A DNA stretch of 24,718 bases from Firmicutes bacterium UBA3930 (GCA_002385885.1 DGEI01000021.1:1-24718), one strand, 5' to 3'; positions 6,564 to 15,753 are shown, counted from the stretch's first letter. The notes: generated from the letters alone by a model not told the origin. Translations and numbers: made by a program.

Positions 6564-8195
6564 ATGAGTAAAGATAATGCTCTCCCGAAGGTAGCTTATT
6601 TCTGCATGGAATTTGGCCTGGATCCGTCCTTCCATATCTATGCAGGCGGCCTTGGAATTCTGGCCGGGGACTATCTGAAAGCTGCCAAAGACTACGATAT
6701 ACCCATAATTGGCGTTGGGATAAGATGGAGGCAAGGATATACACACCAGGAAATCGATCAGGAAGGGCGGCCATATGATATATTTCGCGACTACGAGTAT
6801 GATTTTTTAAAAGACACGGGGGTAAAGGTAGCTGTATCAATCCGGCATCATCAGGTTGTCTGCAAAGTATGGAAGGTGGACGTATTCGGCAACGCACCTC
6901 TGTATCTGCTGGATACCCATATTCCGGAAAACCAGGATTCGTGGATTACCGGACAGCTGTATGGGAGAATGGGTGAGGAGCGGATTGCTCAGGAGATGAT
7001 ACTGGGCATTGGAGGAGTACGGGCATTGAAAGCAATGGGTTTACAGCCTGACATTTACCACTTTAATGAAGGCCATGCAGTACTGGCCGGCCTGGAACTG
7101 ATACGACAGTATATGTCCCTGGGAATGGACTTTAACAGCGCTTTTTCAGCAGTACGGTCAAAAATCGTGTTCACCACCCACACTCCTGTGGCAGCAGGTA
7201 ATGAAGCCTATTCCATCAACCAGCTCATATACATGGGAGCCAATAATACACTGACGCGGGAACAGTTATCCAGAATCGGCGGTTCTCCATTCAACATGAC
7301 TGCAGCGGCGTTAAGGCTGTCCATGATTTCCAATGCCGTGTCCGAACTGCATTCCCGGACCGCAAATCATATGTGGGAACATATCACTGACAGAGCGGAT
7401 ATCATCGGCATTACCAATGGAATCCATATACCCACATGGGTTGATGACAACATGCTGCTGGCAGCCGAAAAAAACGGCAATCTCTGGGACAGTCATATGG
7501 ATAATAAGATGAAACTGATAGAGTTTGTTAAGGCAAGGACCGGCATTGAACTGGACCTCAACACGCTTCTTATCGGTTTTGCCAGGCGTACAACATCTTA
7601 CAAACGTCCCGATCTTTTATTCAGGGATCCGGAAATTATTATCCCCATGCTTAAAGAAAAAAGGTTACAGCTGATATTTTCAGGAAAAGCCCATCCGATG
7701 GACGATACAGGAAAAGCCATTGTATCCAATTTAGTAAGAATATCCAGGCAGTTTCCGGAATCGGTGGTATTTTTGGAAAACTATGATATGAACATTGGGA
7801 AGGCTCTGACCAGAGGTGTGGATGTATGGCTCAACAATCCCAGGAGGCCGTTGGAAGCATGCGGTACTTCAGGCATGAAAGCAGCTATGAACGGCGTATT
7901 GAATCTGAGCACTCTGGACGGATGGTGGGCTGAAGCCTGCCAGCATGGGATCAATGGATGGCAGTTTGGAAACGGCTTTACTCATCAGAACCCGGCAGTA
8001 CAGGACGAACACGATACAAAGGCCTTATACCGGATTCTTAATGATGCTGTTATCCCCACTTACTACCACGATCGCCCCAAATGGGTCGAAATGATGAGAA
8101 ACAGCATAACCAGCACCAGGCATTATTTTGACATAAAGAGGATGATGGATAAATATTATGAGCGTATGTATACAGCGCAAAGGAAGAATTTATGA
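6564..8195 (+). CDS. glgP: Alpha-glucan (glycogen/maltodextrin) phosphorylase, short form
   Basis: A GT35 family phosphorylase that releases glucose 1-phosphate from alpha-1,4-glucans using PLP. The PLP lysine is K439 in the invariant EACGTSGMKA segment (431-440). Other family motifs are YAGGLGILAGDYLKA (26-40), HFNEGHA (166-172) and THTPVAAGNE (205-214). At 543 residues it is much shorter than E. coli GlgP (about 800) and lacks the N-terminal extension of the Thermotoga-type enzyme, but it opens directly in the catalytic fold and ends beyond the PLP domain. It therefore looks like an intact member of the compact TIGR02094-type group. AGGAGG six bases before ATG supports the start. No other glycogen gene is adjacent. 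An upstream hairpin and 11-bp repeats may carry regulation. Confidence 0.93.
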   Translation: MSKDNALPKVAYFCMEFGLDPSFHIYAGGLGILAGDYLKAAKDYDIPIIGVGIRWRQGYTHQEIDQEGRPYDIFRDYEYDFLKDTGVKVAVSIRHHQVVCKVWKVDVFGNAPLYLLDTHIPENQDSWITGQLYGRMGEERIAQEMILGIGGVRALKAMGLQPDIYHFNEGHAVLAGLELIRQYMSLGMDFNSAFSAVRSKIVFTTHTPVAAGNEAYSINQLIYMGANNTLTREQLSRIGGSPFNMTAAALRLSMISNAVSELHSRTANHMWEHITDRADIIGITNGIHIPTWVDDNMLLAAEKNGNLWDSHMDNKMKLIEFVKARTGIELDLNTLLIGFARRTTSYKRPDLLFRDPEIIIPMLKEKRLQLIFSGKAHPMDDTGKAIVSNLVRISRQFPESVVFLENYDMNIGKALTRGVDVWLNNPRRPLEACGTSGMKAAMNGVLNLSTLDGWWAEACQHGINGWQFGNGFTHQNPAVQDEHDTKALYRILNDAVIPTYYHDRPKWVEMMRNSITSTRHYFDIKRMMDKYYERMYTAQRKNL

Positions 8196-8216
8196 TAAAA
8201 AAAATATTATAGGATT

Positions 8217-8242
8217 TTAATGAAGCATAAAGCTTTCATTAA
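8217..8242 (+). repeat. Hairpin after glgP (possible weak terminator)
   Basis: TTAATGAAGC pairs with GCTTTCATTAA around a short AT loop, with one bulged base. It starts 22 bases after the glgP stop, which suggests termination or transcript 3'-end protection. It is not followed by a T run, so it is not a classical intrinsic terminator. Confidence 0.4.
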
Positions 8243-8292
8243 CCTGAGCCTGTAGATTTATCCCCTTGGCAGTAAATAATACCAACGGCATA

Positions 8293-8321
8293 TTGATATT
8301 AGTATCAAATATTGATATCAT
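8293..8321 (+). promoter_or_regulatory. Promoter of dnaD-like/dnaC with internal dyad
   Basis: TTGATA (8293-8298) and TATCAT (8316-8321) are 17 bases apart, and the -10 has an extended TG. The spacer and -35 contain TGATA-TTAG-TATCA, an inverted repeat, and ATATTGATAT occurs twice (8290-8299, 8309-8318). The repeats could be an operator or a by-product of overlapping AT-rich promoter elements. Confidence 0.55.
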
Positions 8322-8371
8322 TATTTTGTGAAAAGCATTTTTTGAATATTTATTAACAAAGGATGATTTTA

Positions 8372-9868
8372 ATGGCCCTGTGTACGTTTTCTAATAATTA
8401 CCACATGTTTGATATCACTCCGGTGGAAAACCTCTTCATACAGGAGTTCATGCTGAAAGCTCCGGGTGATTTTGTCAAGGTTTACCTATACGGGCTCAAG
8501 CAGTGTTATTGCAAAGACTGCGCAGAAAACTCGATTGACAGCTTTGCCCGTGCCCTTGATTTGGAGCCGGACGTAGTCAAAAATGCTTTTCATTACTGGG
8601 AAAGGCAGGGAATCCTTAAAACAACCATAAGTGAAGATGAAAAGTTCGCAGTAGAATACTACAATATCAAGGATATACTTTATAACAGGGATATAAACAA
8701 TGAAAAAGTCTTATACAAATACAGAGAGTTCAACCAAAACCTCCAGCACATTTTTGATAAGAGACTTCTGACTCCCCAGGAATACTTAAAAATATACGAT
8801 TGGCTGGAGGTTCTTCAACTGCCTAAAGAAGTAGTTCTTATGATGATTCGCTTTTATCTGTCGAAAAAGGGTCCAAAAACCAGCATCAACTACCTGGACA
8901 AGGTAGCCGAGCAGTGGGCAAAGGATGGAATAAACACTCTCCAGAAAGCCGAAGAATATATTGAAAGCTGCGAATCATACTATCAGGACACCAGCGCAGT
9001 ACTGAAGTACCTGGGAATACGCCGTCCTCCTTCCAAGGCTGAACTGGAACTTTATAAAAAATGGAATACCAAGTGGGAGTTTTCGTTAAACGCCATACTT
9101 CAGGCCTGCAGGGAAACCACAAAAACAAGCTCTCCCAACCTTGGATACCTGGATAAGATATTAGAAAACTTACATACCCTAAATCTTAAAACGCCCCAGG
9201 AAATACAGGAATATCTTAAAATCAGAGAAAATATGTCGGGCAAGGTAAAGGCTGTCCTTTTTGAGCTTGGTTACAGGGATACAACGCCGACACCGGAACA
9301 TCAGGCTTTTTATATTAAGTGGACTACCCAGTGGAAACTGCAGCATGATATTATAATTTTGGCCTGCAAGCACTGCGTGCGGAAAAAGCTGAATACCAGT
9401 TTTGAATCTCTTGATGCCATCCTCAAACAATGGATCGACAACGGGCTTCGCACCAAGGAAGACATTAAAGAGTATCTTAAGAGAAAACAGAAGCTTAACA
9501 CCGAAATACAAATTGTCCTGGACAGGGCAGGAGAACAGCGCCCCATTACGGCAGCCGTCCGGAAGCTGTTCAACAGATGGGTTAAGGACTGGAACATGCC
9601 CTATGACCTGGTGCTTCAGGCGGCAGAATACTCAATAGCTGCCGAGAACAAGCTGGCATTTATGAACAAGATCCTATACAATTGGCACAGCAACAACATA
9701 AGGACTATAAATGAAGCCAGGACTGATCATGAACGTCACTTAAAAGGCCTTTATGTAGTCGGCCGCAGCAATCCTTTAAAGAAACAGGTCGACTTCGGTA
9801 AATTCGAACAGCATTCATACACCGATGAAGAACTGGAATCCCTGTTCGAGGACATTGAAAACGGATAA
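8372..9868 (+). CDS. DnaD-like replication protein with four tandem C-terminal repeats
   Basis: A 498-residue protein resembling DnaD/DnaB-type helicase-loading proteins of Firmicutes. The N-terminus (about 15-90) looks like the DnaD winged-helix region (ITPVENLFIQEFM...VVKNAFHYWERQGIL). After a linker, the C-terminal DnaD signature (YLDKIL..W...GI.T...EYL) occurs four times, beginning near 174, 259, 345 and 430, in units of 84-87 residues. Each of the last three is preceded by a KW/RW...W segment. Typical DnaD has one such domain in about 230 residues. The C-terminus is acidic (DEELESLFEDIENG). I chose ATG 8372 because AAAGG sits nine bases upstream, whereas the in-frame ATG at 8363 touches the SD. 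The dnaC-like gene follows after 17 bases, so they form a loader operon. The role in oriC or restart initiation is inferred from the family. Confidence 0.87.
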   Translation: MALCTFSNNYHMFDITPVENLFIQEFMLKAPGDFVKVYLYGLKQCYCKDCAENSIDSFARALDLEPDVVKNAFHYWERQGILKTTISEDEKFAVEYYNIKDILYNRDINNEKVLYKYREFNQNLQHIFDKRLLTPQEYLKIYDWLEVLQLPKEVVLMMIRFYLSKKGPKTSINYLDKVAEQWAKDGINTLQKAEEYIESCESYYQDTSAVLKYLGIRRPPSKAELELYKKWNTKWEFSLNAILQACRETTKTSSPNLGYLDKILENLHTLNLKTPQEIQEYLKIRENMSGKVKAVLFELGYRDTTPTPEHQAFYIKWTTQWKLQHDIIILACKHCVRKKLNTSFESLDAILKQWIDNGLRTKEDIKEYLKRKQKLNTEIQIVLDRAGEQRPITAAVRKLFNRWVKDWNMPYDLVLQAAEYSIAAENKLAFMNKILYNWHSNNIRTINEARTDHERHLKGLYVVGRSNPLKKQVDFGKFEQHSYTDEELESLFEDIENG

Positions 9869-9885
9869 GGCGGGGGTTTCAACAC

Positions 9886-10881
9886 ATGAGAGACCTGATA
9901 CTAAAGGAAATACTCCAGGAATATGATGATCTGCGTACAAAAGAAAGAGAAGCTCTTCGGCAAAGGGAAAACCAGGTCATGGATACTATACCTGGTATTG
10001 CGGATTTACGCCGTACAATTATTGAGCTAATGGCCAAACGTTCTATAGAGATTATCAAAAACCCGCATTTGTCAGCCCAAGCGGTAGATGAACTGGAAGA
10101 AAGAATTAGCGGCTTAAAGGAAAAAGAAAGGGAGCTCCTTATCCGGCACGGTTTTCCTGCCGATTACCTTTCCATGCATTACCGCTGCCCCAAATGTGAG
10201 GATACTGGATATAGAGGGGACATTATCAAGGAAAAATGCTCCTGTCTTATTCAAAAAATTCTTGAAAGAACTTATCAGTTATCTGATATCAATGATCTGG
10301 AACGGGAAAATTTTGATACCTTTGATCCGGAGGTATTCCCTGATGTACCGGTTGAAGGCAGCAGGCTGACCCAGAGGGAATACATGGTCCAGCTGAAAAA
10401 CCGTCTTATGGATTATGTCGGGAAGTTCCCCAACAATAAACGAAAAACCATACTCTTTTCAGGTAAAACGGGGCTGGGGAAGACCTTCCTTTTAAACTGC
10501 ATGGCAAAAACCATATTGGATATGGGATATACCGTCATGCGGATATCAGCCTATAAATTGTTTAACCAGCTGTTTCTCAGCGCTCTGCAGGATAACGAAG
10601 AAAACCTGTTTTTGTTCAACTGCCTGTTCGATGTTGATACTCTCATTATTGATGACCTGGGAACTGAAACTCAAAGGAACAACTTTACAAATGAGGACCT
10701 TTTCAATATTTTAAATGAGCGCTTTACCCAGGGAAAACATACATTTTTATCAACTAATTTAGGCCTTACCGAGATAAAGGAGCGATATTCCGATCGCATT
10801 GCATCCCGGCTCTTCGATACCTCCAATACAATGCTTATAAGATTTACCGGGCAGGATATCCGGGTACGGGCCAGGAACTAA
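9886..10881 (+). CDS. dnaC: DnaC-like replicative helicase loader (AAA+ ATPase)
   Basis: A 331-residue IstB/DnaC-type AAA+ protein. The N-terminal 90 residues are strongly charged and probably coiled coil, the usual helicase-binding part. A zinc-binding-like segment follows with C101, C104, C118 and C120 (CPKC...CSC). The ATPase core has Walker A GKTGLGKT (193-200), Walker B LIIDDLGTE (253-261), a sensor STNLG and a C-terminal arginine-rich end (SDRIASRLF). The domain order matches chromosomal DnaI/DnaC proteins rather than the shorter IstB of IS21. It follows the DnaD-like gene by 17 bases with a GGCGGGGG ribosome site and lies head-on to dnaB, its likely client helicase. Gene naming differs between B. 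subtilis (dnaI) and others. Confidence 0.92.
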   Translation: MRDLILKEILQEYDDLRTKEREALRQRENQVMDTIPGIADLRRTIIELMAKRSIEIIKNPHLSAQAVDELEERISGLKEKERELLIRHGFPADYLSMHYRCPKCEDTGYRGDIIKEKCSCLIQKILERTYQLSDINDLERENFDTFDPEVFPDVPVEGSRLTQREYMVQLKNRLMDYVGKFPNNKRKTILFSGKTGLGKTFLLNCMAKTILDMGYTVMRISAYKLFNQLFLSALQDNEENLFLFNCLFDVDTLIIDDLGTETQRNNFTNEDLFNILNERFTQGKHTFLSTNLGLTEIKERYSDRIASRLFDTSNTMLIRFTGQDIRVRARN

Positions 10882-10883
10882 GA

Positions 10884-10923
10884 TAAAAAGGATCCATCAG
10901 CTATCCTGATGGATCCTTTCATA
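10884..10923. terminator. Shared bidirectional terminator of dnaC and dnaB
   Basis: A perfect 14-bp stem: arm 10887-10900 (AAAGGATCCATCAG), loop CTATC, arm 10906-10919. On the minus strand the second arm is followed by TTTTT; on the plus strand it ends CCTTTC. It starts six bases after the dnaC stop. The last codons and stop of dnaB (TGA at 10899-10897) lie inside the stem, so one arm is coding sequence. Confidence 0.85.
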
Positions 10924-12237
10924 ATTAGCGAACTTTGTAAACTGCCCCAGCCAAACCAGCTCAACAACGCCCGTTGGTCCGTTACGCTGCTTGGCTATAA
11001 TAATTTCAGCTATATTCTTCTTTTCTGTATCACGGTTATAATACTCATCTCTATATATAAAAGCTACCAGATCCGCATCCTGTTCAATGGCGCCGGATTC
11101 GCGCAGATCGCTTAACATCGGCCGGTGTTGAGTCCGGGCTTCCGGAGCACGGCTCAACTGGGACAGGGCAATCACCGGTACTTTCAGCTCCCTTGCCAAA
11201 GCTTTCAACGACCGGGAGATCTCAGAAATCTCCTGCTGGCGGTTTTCTGCTCTGCCCCTGCCTGACATAAGCTGCAGGTAATCAATCACCACCAAACCCA
11301 GGTTCTGTTCCATCTTCAGCCTGCGTGACTTGGATCTTATCTCCATAACAGACATATCAGCCGAATCATCAATAAATATGGGCGCCTGGGAAAGCGGGCC
11401 GGCTGCCCTGACCAGCTTCAACCAGTCTTCCTCCGTAAGATCCCCGGTGCGGATTTTTTGCAGCTCTACATTGGCCTCAGCGCTTAACATACGCTGCACC
11501 AGCTGCTCCTTTGCCATTTCCAGGCTGAAAATAGCCACAGGCACCTTATTGCGCAGCGCTGCATACTGAGCAATGTTGAGAACAAAACTGGTTTTTCCCA
11601 TTGACGGCCGGGCTGCCACAAGTATCAGATCCGACGGCTGGAGGCCCGATGTCTTCTGATCAAAATCATGAAAGCCGGTAGCCAGGCCTATAATCTGACC
11701 CTTGTTCTTTGATATTTCCTCAATCCTTGCATATGTATCAATAAGCACATCCTTGATAGGCATAAAATAATTGGTATTCTGTCTTTGAGAGATATCAAAA
11801 ATTCTTTTCTCAGCCCTGTCCAGGATCATATCCAGCTCATCACTGGCTTCATAGCTTTCATTTATAATATCGTTTGATGCAGCTATAAGCTGCCTTAAGA
11901 TGGATTTCTCCTCCACAATCTGTATATAATACTTTACATTTGCAGTACTGGGCACTGTCATGGACAGATCCGATATATAGGATACCCCGCCAACACCTTC
12001 GAGAGTTCCTCTCTGTCTCAATTCCTCTGTAAGGGTAACCAGATCCACCGGTTCTCCCCGTTCGTATATATCCAGCATGGCCTCAAATATTTCTTTATGA
12101 GCATCGGAATAGAAGTCCTCACCCTTTAATGAACCCGATGCCTCGGATACAGATTCAGCATCAATTAACATAGAGCCCAATACTGATTGCTCAGCCTCAA
12201 TATTATGAGGAGGTATACGTTGCAGCAGTTCAGCCAT
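10897..12237 (-). CDS. dnaB: Replicative DNA helicase DnaB
   Basis: A 446-residue hexameric replicative helicase. The N-terminal collar domain (about 8-110) starts with PPHNIEAEQSVLGSML. A linker helix (about 150-180) leads to the RecA-like motor with Walker A ARPSMGKTS (209-217), catalytic-region motif FSLEM (237-241), Walker B VVIDYLQLM (316-324) and the DnaB motif near ALSQLSRAPEAR. The length is usual and no intein interrupts it. It is the last gene of the mazG-like/yybS/gdpP/rplI/dnaB operon, 51 bases after rplI, a conserved Firmicute order (called dnaC in B. subtilis). Its 3' end forms half of a terminator stem shared with the convergent loader gene. Confidence 0.98.
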   Translation of the reverse strand: MAELLQRIPPHNIEAEQSVLGSMLIDAESVSEASGSLKGEDFYSDAHKEIFEAMLDIYERGEPVDLVTLTEELRQRGTLEGVGGVSYISDLSMTVPSTANVKYYIQIVEEKSILRQLIAASNDIINESYEASDELDMILDRAEKRIFDISQRQNTNYFMPIKDVLIDTYARIEEISKNKGQIIGLATGFHDFDQKTSGLQPSDLILVAARPSMGKTSFVLNIAQYAALRNKVPVAIFSLEMAKEQLVQRMLSAEANVELQKIRTGDLTEEDWLKLVRAAGPLSQAPIFIDDSADMSVMEIRSKSRRLKMEQNLGLVVIDYLQLMSGRGRAENRQQEISEISRSLKALARELKVPVIALSQLSRAPEARTQHRPMLSDLRESGAIEQDADLVAFIYRDEYYNRDTEKKNIAEIIIAKQRNGPTGVVELVWLGQFTKFANYERIHQDS

Positions 12238-12288
12238 AACAATCCCTTTCTATCCGAATAGATCTCCGGCCGACAATGAACTGAAGGC

Positions 12289-12735
12289 CTATTCTTCCTC
12301 TACTTTCACCGACAAGTCAGCAGTAATTTCAGGATATACCTTTACAGAAATATTATAAAGTCCAACATTCTTTATAGGCTCGGGAAGAACAATTTTTTTC
12401 CTGTCCAAATCAATTTTATGCTGTTTTTTAAGCTCATCGGCAATCTCTTTGTTGGTTACCGAGCCGAACAACTTCCCGCTGCCGCCGCTTTTTGCCTTTA
12501 TAACCACTGTTAGCTGCGAAAGGGCTTCGGCCAGCTCCCGGGCTTCCGCCTGTTCACTCTGCTTGCGCTTGGCCTCCTTTTGTTTTTTATCATTTAGTTC
12601 ACGTAAATTTTTCTCATCGGCCGCAATTGCAAGGCCTCTGGGGAACAGATAATTTCTGGCATATCCATCGCTTACATTCACCACGTCTCCCTGTTTACCC
12701 TGACCTTTTACATCCCGGGTCAAAATTACCTTCAT
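12289..12735 (-). CDS. rplI: 50S ribosomal protein L9
   Basis: A 148-residue ribosomal protein that binds 23S rRNA near the L1 stalk. The N-terminal domain begins MKVILTRDVKGQGKQGDVV with the conserved GYARNYLFPRGLA (25-37). The long connecting helix is rich in Lys/Glu/Gln (about 41-75), and the C-terminal domain includes KLFGSVTNKEIADEL. The size is standard. The start ATG overlaps the gdpP stop (ATGA), which indicates translational coupling. Confidence 0.98.
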   Translation of the reverse strand: MKVILTRDVKGQGKQGDVVNVSDGYARNYLFPRGLAIAADEKNLRELNDKKQKEAKRKQSEQAEARELAEALSQLTVVIKAKSGGSGKLFGSVTNKEIADELKKQHKIDLDRKKIVLPEPIKNVGLYNISVKVYPEITADLSVKVEEE

Positions 12736-14741
12736 TTTACTTTTCCCTCCTCCAAATAGTCTTTTAAAGCCGAAATGACTTTCTCTTTGGCTTCATCAAG
12801 TTCCACGTCATTAAGCTGTGCTCCCGCTACGCTTAAGTGGCCGCCGCCTCCAAGCTTCTCCAGTACCATCTGTACATTTACATTTCCCAGGGATCTTCCG
12901 CTTATTATTACATCACCGTTGTCCGGGTACAATACAAAGGAAGTGTGTATACCCTTTATTGTAAGAAGGCTGTCTGCGGCTTGCGCAGCAATAAGAGAGC
13001 CGTTTTTTATGCCTGAAGAACAATACGACAGGGCAATCCCCGGCAAAACAATTTCAGCATTCTTCACCACTTCAGCCCTTGCCACGAATGTTTCCAAATC
13101 ATCCTGGAACAGCTGGCGCACCAGTACGGGATTGGCTCCTGCACGCCTGAGATAAGAGGCCGCTTCGAATGTCCGTACACCGGTTTTGTATATAAAGTTT
13201 TTGGTGTCCACGGTAATTCCCGCCAGTAGAGCATCAGCCTCAATGGCTTCAAGTTCAACTTTATCATCAAAATATTGAATAATTTCGGTTACCAGCTCAC
13301 TGGTGGATGAGGCATAGGGCTCAAGATACATCAGTGTGGGATTCTCAATTGTCTCTGCGCTTCTCCTGTGGTGATCTATCACAACTATTTTTTCGACCTC
13401 GTTTAAAAGCTCCGGCGCTTCCATAAAACTGGGCCTATGAACATCCACTACAACCAGTACCGCCTGCCGCCGATCTATCATGCTAAGGGCTTCGTCAGCA
13501 GTTACAAATACATCCCGGTACTCTTCCTTCTCAAGAAGCTGGCTGACCAGGGAATGCACCGACGGATTTGAACGGTTTAGAATGATATGGGCTTCTTTTC
13601 CTACATGACGGGCACACCTGTAAATCCCCAGAGCCGATCCCAATGCATCCAGATCCGGGACTTCATGACCCATAATAAACACTCCTTCGGACTGATCCAT
13701 GAGCTCCCTGAGAGTATTGGCAATGACCCTGGATTTAACCTTGGTGCGCTTTTCGATCTCCTTGCTCTTGCCTCCGTAAAAAAACAATCTGGAGCCCCGT
13801 TTTACCACCGTCTGGTCACCCCCGCGCCCCAGAGCAAGATCAAGGGCAAACTGGGCAAAATGGCTCAGTTCATGGGGATTTTTCCCATCAGCTCCTACTC
13901 CAATACTTAAGGTAACGGGAATCTTATTGCCCGCATTTATTGCACGAACGGAATCAAGGATTTGAAACCTGTTCTCTTCCAGTGTCTTTAGCGAACTAGC
14001 CTGGGCAAACATCACATATTTATCCCGCTCATATTTCTTCCAGCCGGCATTTAAAGAAATTGCCCATTCATTAAGCATGGCTTCAATTTGGGCCTGAACG
14101 ACAGGCCTTTTAGCCTCGTCTGTATTATTCATAACTTCATCGTAATTGTCCACCTGTACCAGTATTGCCACCAGCCGCTCGTCATGATACTTAGTTTTCA
14201 TCTGCGCTTCTTCAGTAATATCCTGAAAATATAAAAAGACAAGCACTTTGCTGTTATCCCTGTTATTGCCAACACCGATAGGCGTCCAGAACATGCGATA
14301 CATTCTATCATTCAGCTTTATTACAATATCATCATTATCCTTTTTGTCAGCTAATAAAGCAAAGGGGTTGAGCTCCGGTATATAATCCTTTATGTTTTCC
14401 CCCAGTAAACTCTCTTCCTCAAACAGCTGGCCAAACCGAGGATTATACCAGTTTATTGAGCCATCCAGCTCTACCACCACAAAAGGCATTGGTATGCTAA
14501 AAACAGCATTTTTTGTTGACCAGTCAATGTTTTCGGACAAATCCTCAAGGTAACGGGTCCATTCAATGCTCCGTTTCCTGGTGATCCTCCAGTTATAAAA
14601 TGCAAGATATACCGCAAACGCTATCGCTATCAATCCTACTCTCCAGTCATAAAACACAAGTACCAGGGAAAGCAGGAATATAACCGTCAGATATATCGGG
14701 TTTTCAGGAACTCTAAGCCCCTTGCTTATGGGCTTTTTCAC
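12732..14741 (-). CDS. gdpP: Cyclic-di-AMP phosphodiesterase GdpP (YybT type)
   Basis: A membrane-bound DHH-DHHA1 phosphodiesterase that hydrolyses the second messenger c-di-AMP. Residues counted from a TTG at 14744: two N-terminal membrane segments (about 17-50), a PAS domain (about 82-180, the haem-binding region in homologues), a degenerate GGDEF domain (about 190-325), a DHH domain with GHEVPDLDALGS (359-370), D434 and DHH (457-459), and DHHA1 ending with GGGGH (632-636). All metal ligands of the DHH core appear intact, so the enzyme is probably active. The start is a non-ATG codon: GTG at 14741 has the better spacing from AGAGGTGG, TTG at 14744 is also possible. It sits between yybS and rplI in the conserved order. 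Confidence 0.96.
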   Translation of the reverse strand: MKKPISKGLRVPENPIYLTVIFLLSLVLVFYDWRVGLIAIAFAVYLAFYNWRITRKRSIEWTRYLEDLSENIDWSTKNAVFSIPMPFVVVELDGSINWYNPRFGQLFEEESLLGENIKDYIPELNPFALLADKKDNDDIVIKLNDRMYRMFWTPIGVGNNRDNSKVLVFLYFQDITEEAQMKTKYHDERLVAILVQVDNYDEVMNNTDEAKRPVVQAQIEAMLNEWAISLNAGWKKYERDKYVMFAQASSLKTLEENRFQILDSVRAINAGNKIPVTLSIGVGADGKNPHELSHFAQFALDLALGRGGDQTVVKRGSRLFFYGGKSKEIEKRTKVKSRVIANTLRELMDQSEGVFIMGHEVPDLDALGSALGIYRCARHVGKEAHIILNRSNPSVHSLVSQLLEKEEYRDVFVTADEALSMIDRRQAVLVVVDVHRPSFMEAPELLNEVEKIVVIDHHRRSAETIENPTLMYLEPYASSTSELVTEIIQYFDDKVELEAIEADALLAGITVDTKNFIYKTGVRTFEAASYLRRAGANPVLVRQLFQDDLETFVARAEVVKNAEIVLPGIALSYCSSGIKNGSLIAAQAADSLLTIKGIHTSFVLYPDNGDVIISGRSLGNVNVQMVLEKLGGGGHLSVAGAQLNDVELDEAKEKVISALKDYLEEGKVK

Positions 14742-14763
14742 CAATAATCCACCTCTTTTTATG

Positions 14764-15738
14764 CTACATTTTTATTCGCCGGTAAATTTTTCTTATATCA
14801 AATATCTGTTCAATTATTCCTACAGACATAAAAACAACCGGAATAAGGACAAATAATAATGCCAGTATTATATTTCTGACAACACCCGGCAATCTGCCCA
14901 TTTTTATTTTCATAAAAAATGTTGCTACAGATAATCCCTGCACTGCAAAGACAAAAGAAAACAATGATTGGAGTGTATAAAATACTATTTCAAAATTCTT
15001 TAGTTTAAGCAGGCTTCCCGCAAAAGCTATAAACAGTATAACCAAAAAACCCAGTCCCGCCCCCTTGGGCAGTACCCAGTCGCTGAACGCAGGCAAATCG
15101 GAAATCTTGTAGGCCAATTTTTTCAGGACTGTTCGGGATACCACTAAATTAACGGTTCCATACAGCAGCGAAAATATTATCAGTAAGGCAGGTACAAAAG
15201 GAATAAACAGTTCCAGCTGCCCTATAACCTGATTGGCAAACTCTTCGGCCGTAACGGATTGCTCTGAAAACTGGTTGTATATATCCATAAACCGGCTGAA
15301 ATAGTTTATATTGCCGGAAATAAACGCTCCAATCCTATCAATTACATAATCAAACACGGTCTTTCCCGTCGCCCAGGAAAATACCTTAATAAACGATACA
15401 ATGGAAAATAACACCGTTCCGGCCGACAATATAATATTTTCAAACAAATCCAGCTTCCTGGTTATAGCCCATGAAAGGCCAAGCACAAGGAAGATGTTCA
15501 GAATAACCATCCCAATACCCAGCAAAGGATGGATTACAATACCAAGAAGCAAGCCGGCAAGCACAAGACTTAATACACCTGCCCATAAACCTCTTCTCAC
15601 ACCTATAACAATAAACGGAACCGGCCAGACAAAAATGATAATATTCAATATTGGCAGAAAGGCCAGTATGATAAGCAGAACCGTACTTATTGTTGCAATC
15701 AGTACACTTTCCAGAACGGCTTTCAATTTCGGATTCAT
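14764..15738 (-). CDS. yybS: YybS family membrane protein (DUF2232)
   Basis: A polytopic inner-membrane protein of about 324 residues. It has a run of hydrophobic helices at the N-terminus (VLIATISTVLLIILAFLPIL, then others to about residue 125), a short soluble stretch (about 150-180), and further helices to the C-terminus, which ends in a basic tail (RKIYRRIKM). The sequence and its place directly before gdpP match YybS/DUF2232, whose function is unknown. I place the start at ATG 15738, eight bases after GGAG; an upstream GTG at 15747 overlaps that ribosome site. The short gap to gdpP suggests co-expression. Confidence 0.9.
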   Translation of the reverse strand: MNPKLKAVLESVLIATISTVLLIILAFLPILNIIIFVWPVPFIVIGVRRGLWAGVLSLVLAGLLLGIVIHPLLGIGMVILNIFLVLGLSWAITRKLDLFENIILSAGTVLFSIVSFIKVFSWATGKTVFDYVIDRIGAFISGNINYFSRFMDIYNQFSEQSVTAEEFANQVIGQLELFIPFVPALLIIFSLLYGTVNLVVSRTVLKKLAYKISDLPAFSDWVLPKGAGLGFLVILFIAFAGSLLKLKNFEIVFYTLQSLFSFVFAVQGLSVATFFMKIKMGRLPGVVRNIILALLFVLIPVVFMSVGIIEQIFDIRKIYRRIKM

Positions 15739-15753
15739 GATCAACACTCCATA

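Noticed and set aside
6564..8195. Possible truncation of glgP because it is about 540 residues
   Set aside because: All catalytic motifs are present, the start has a strong ribosome site, and compact members of this phosphorylase group start at the same point of the fold.
9886..10881. IstB helper of an IS21 element
   Set aside because: No istA, inverted repeats or target duplication nearby; it has the N-terminal and zinc-like regions of chromosomal helicase loaders and sits behind a DnaD-like gene.
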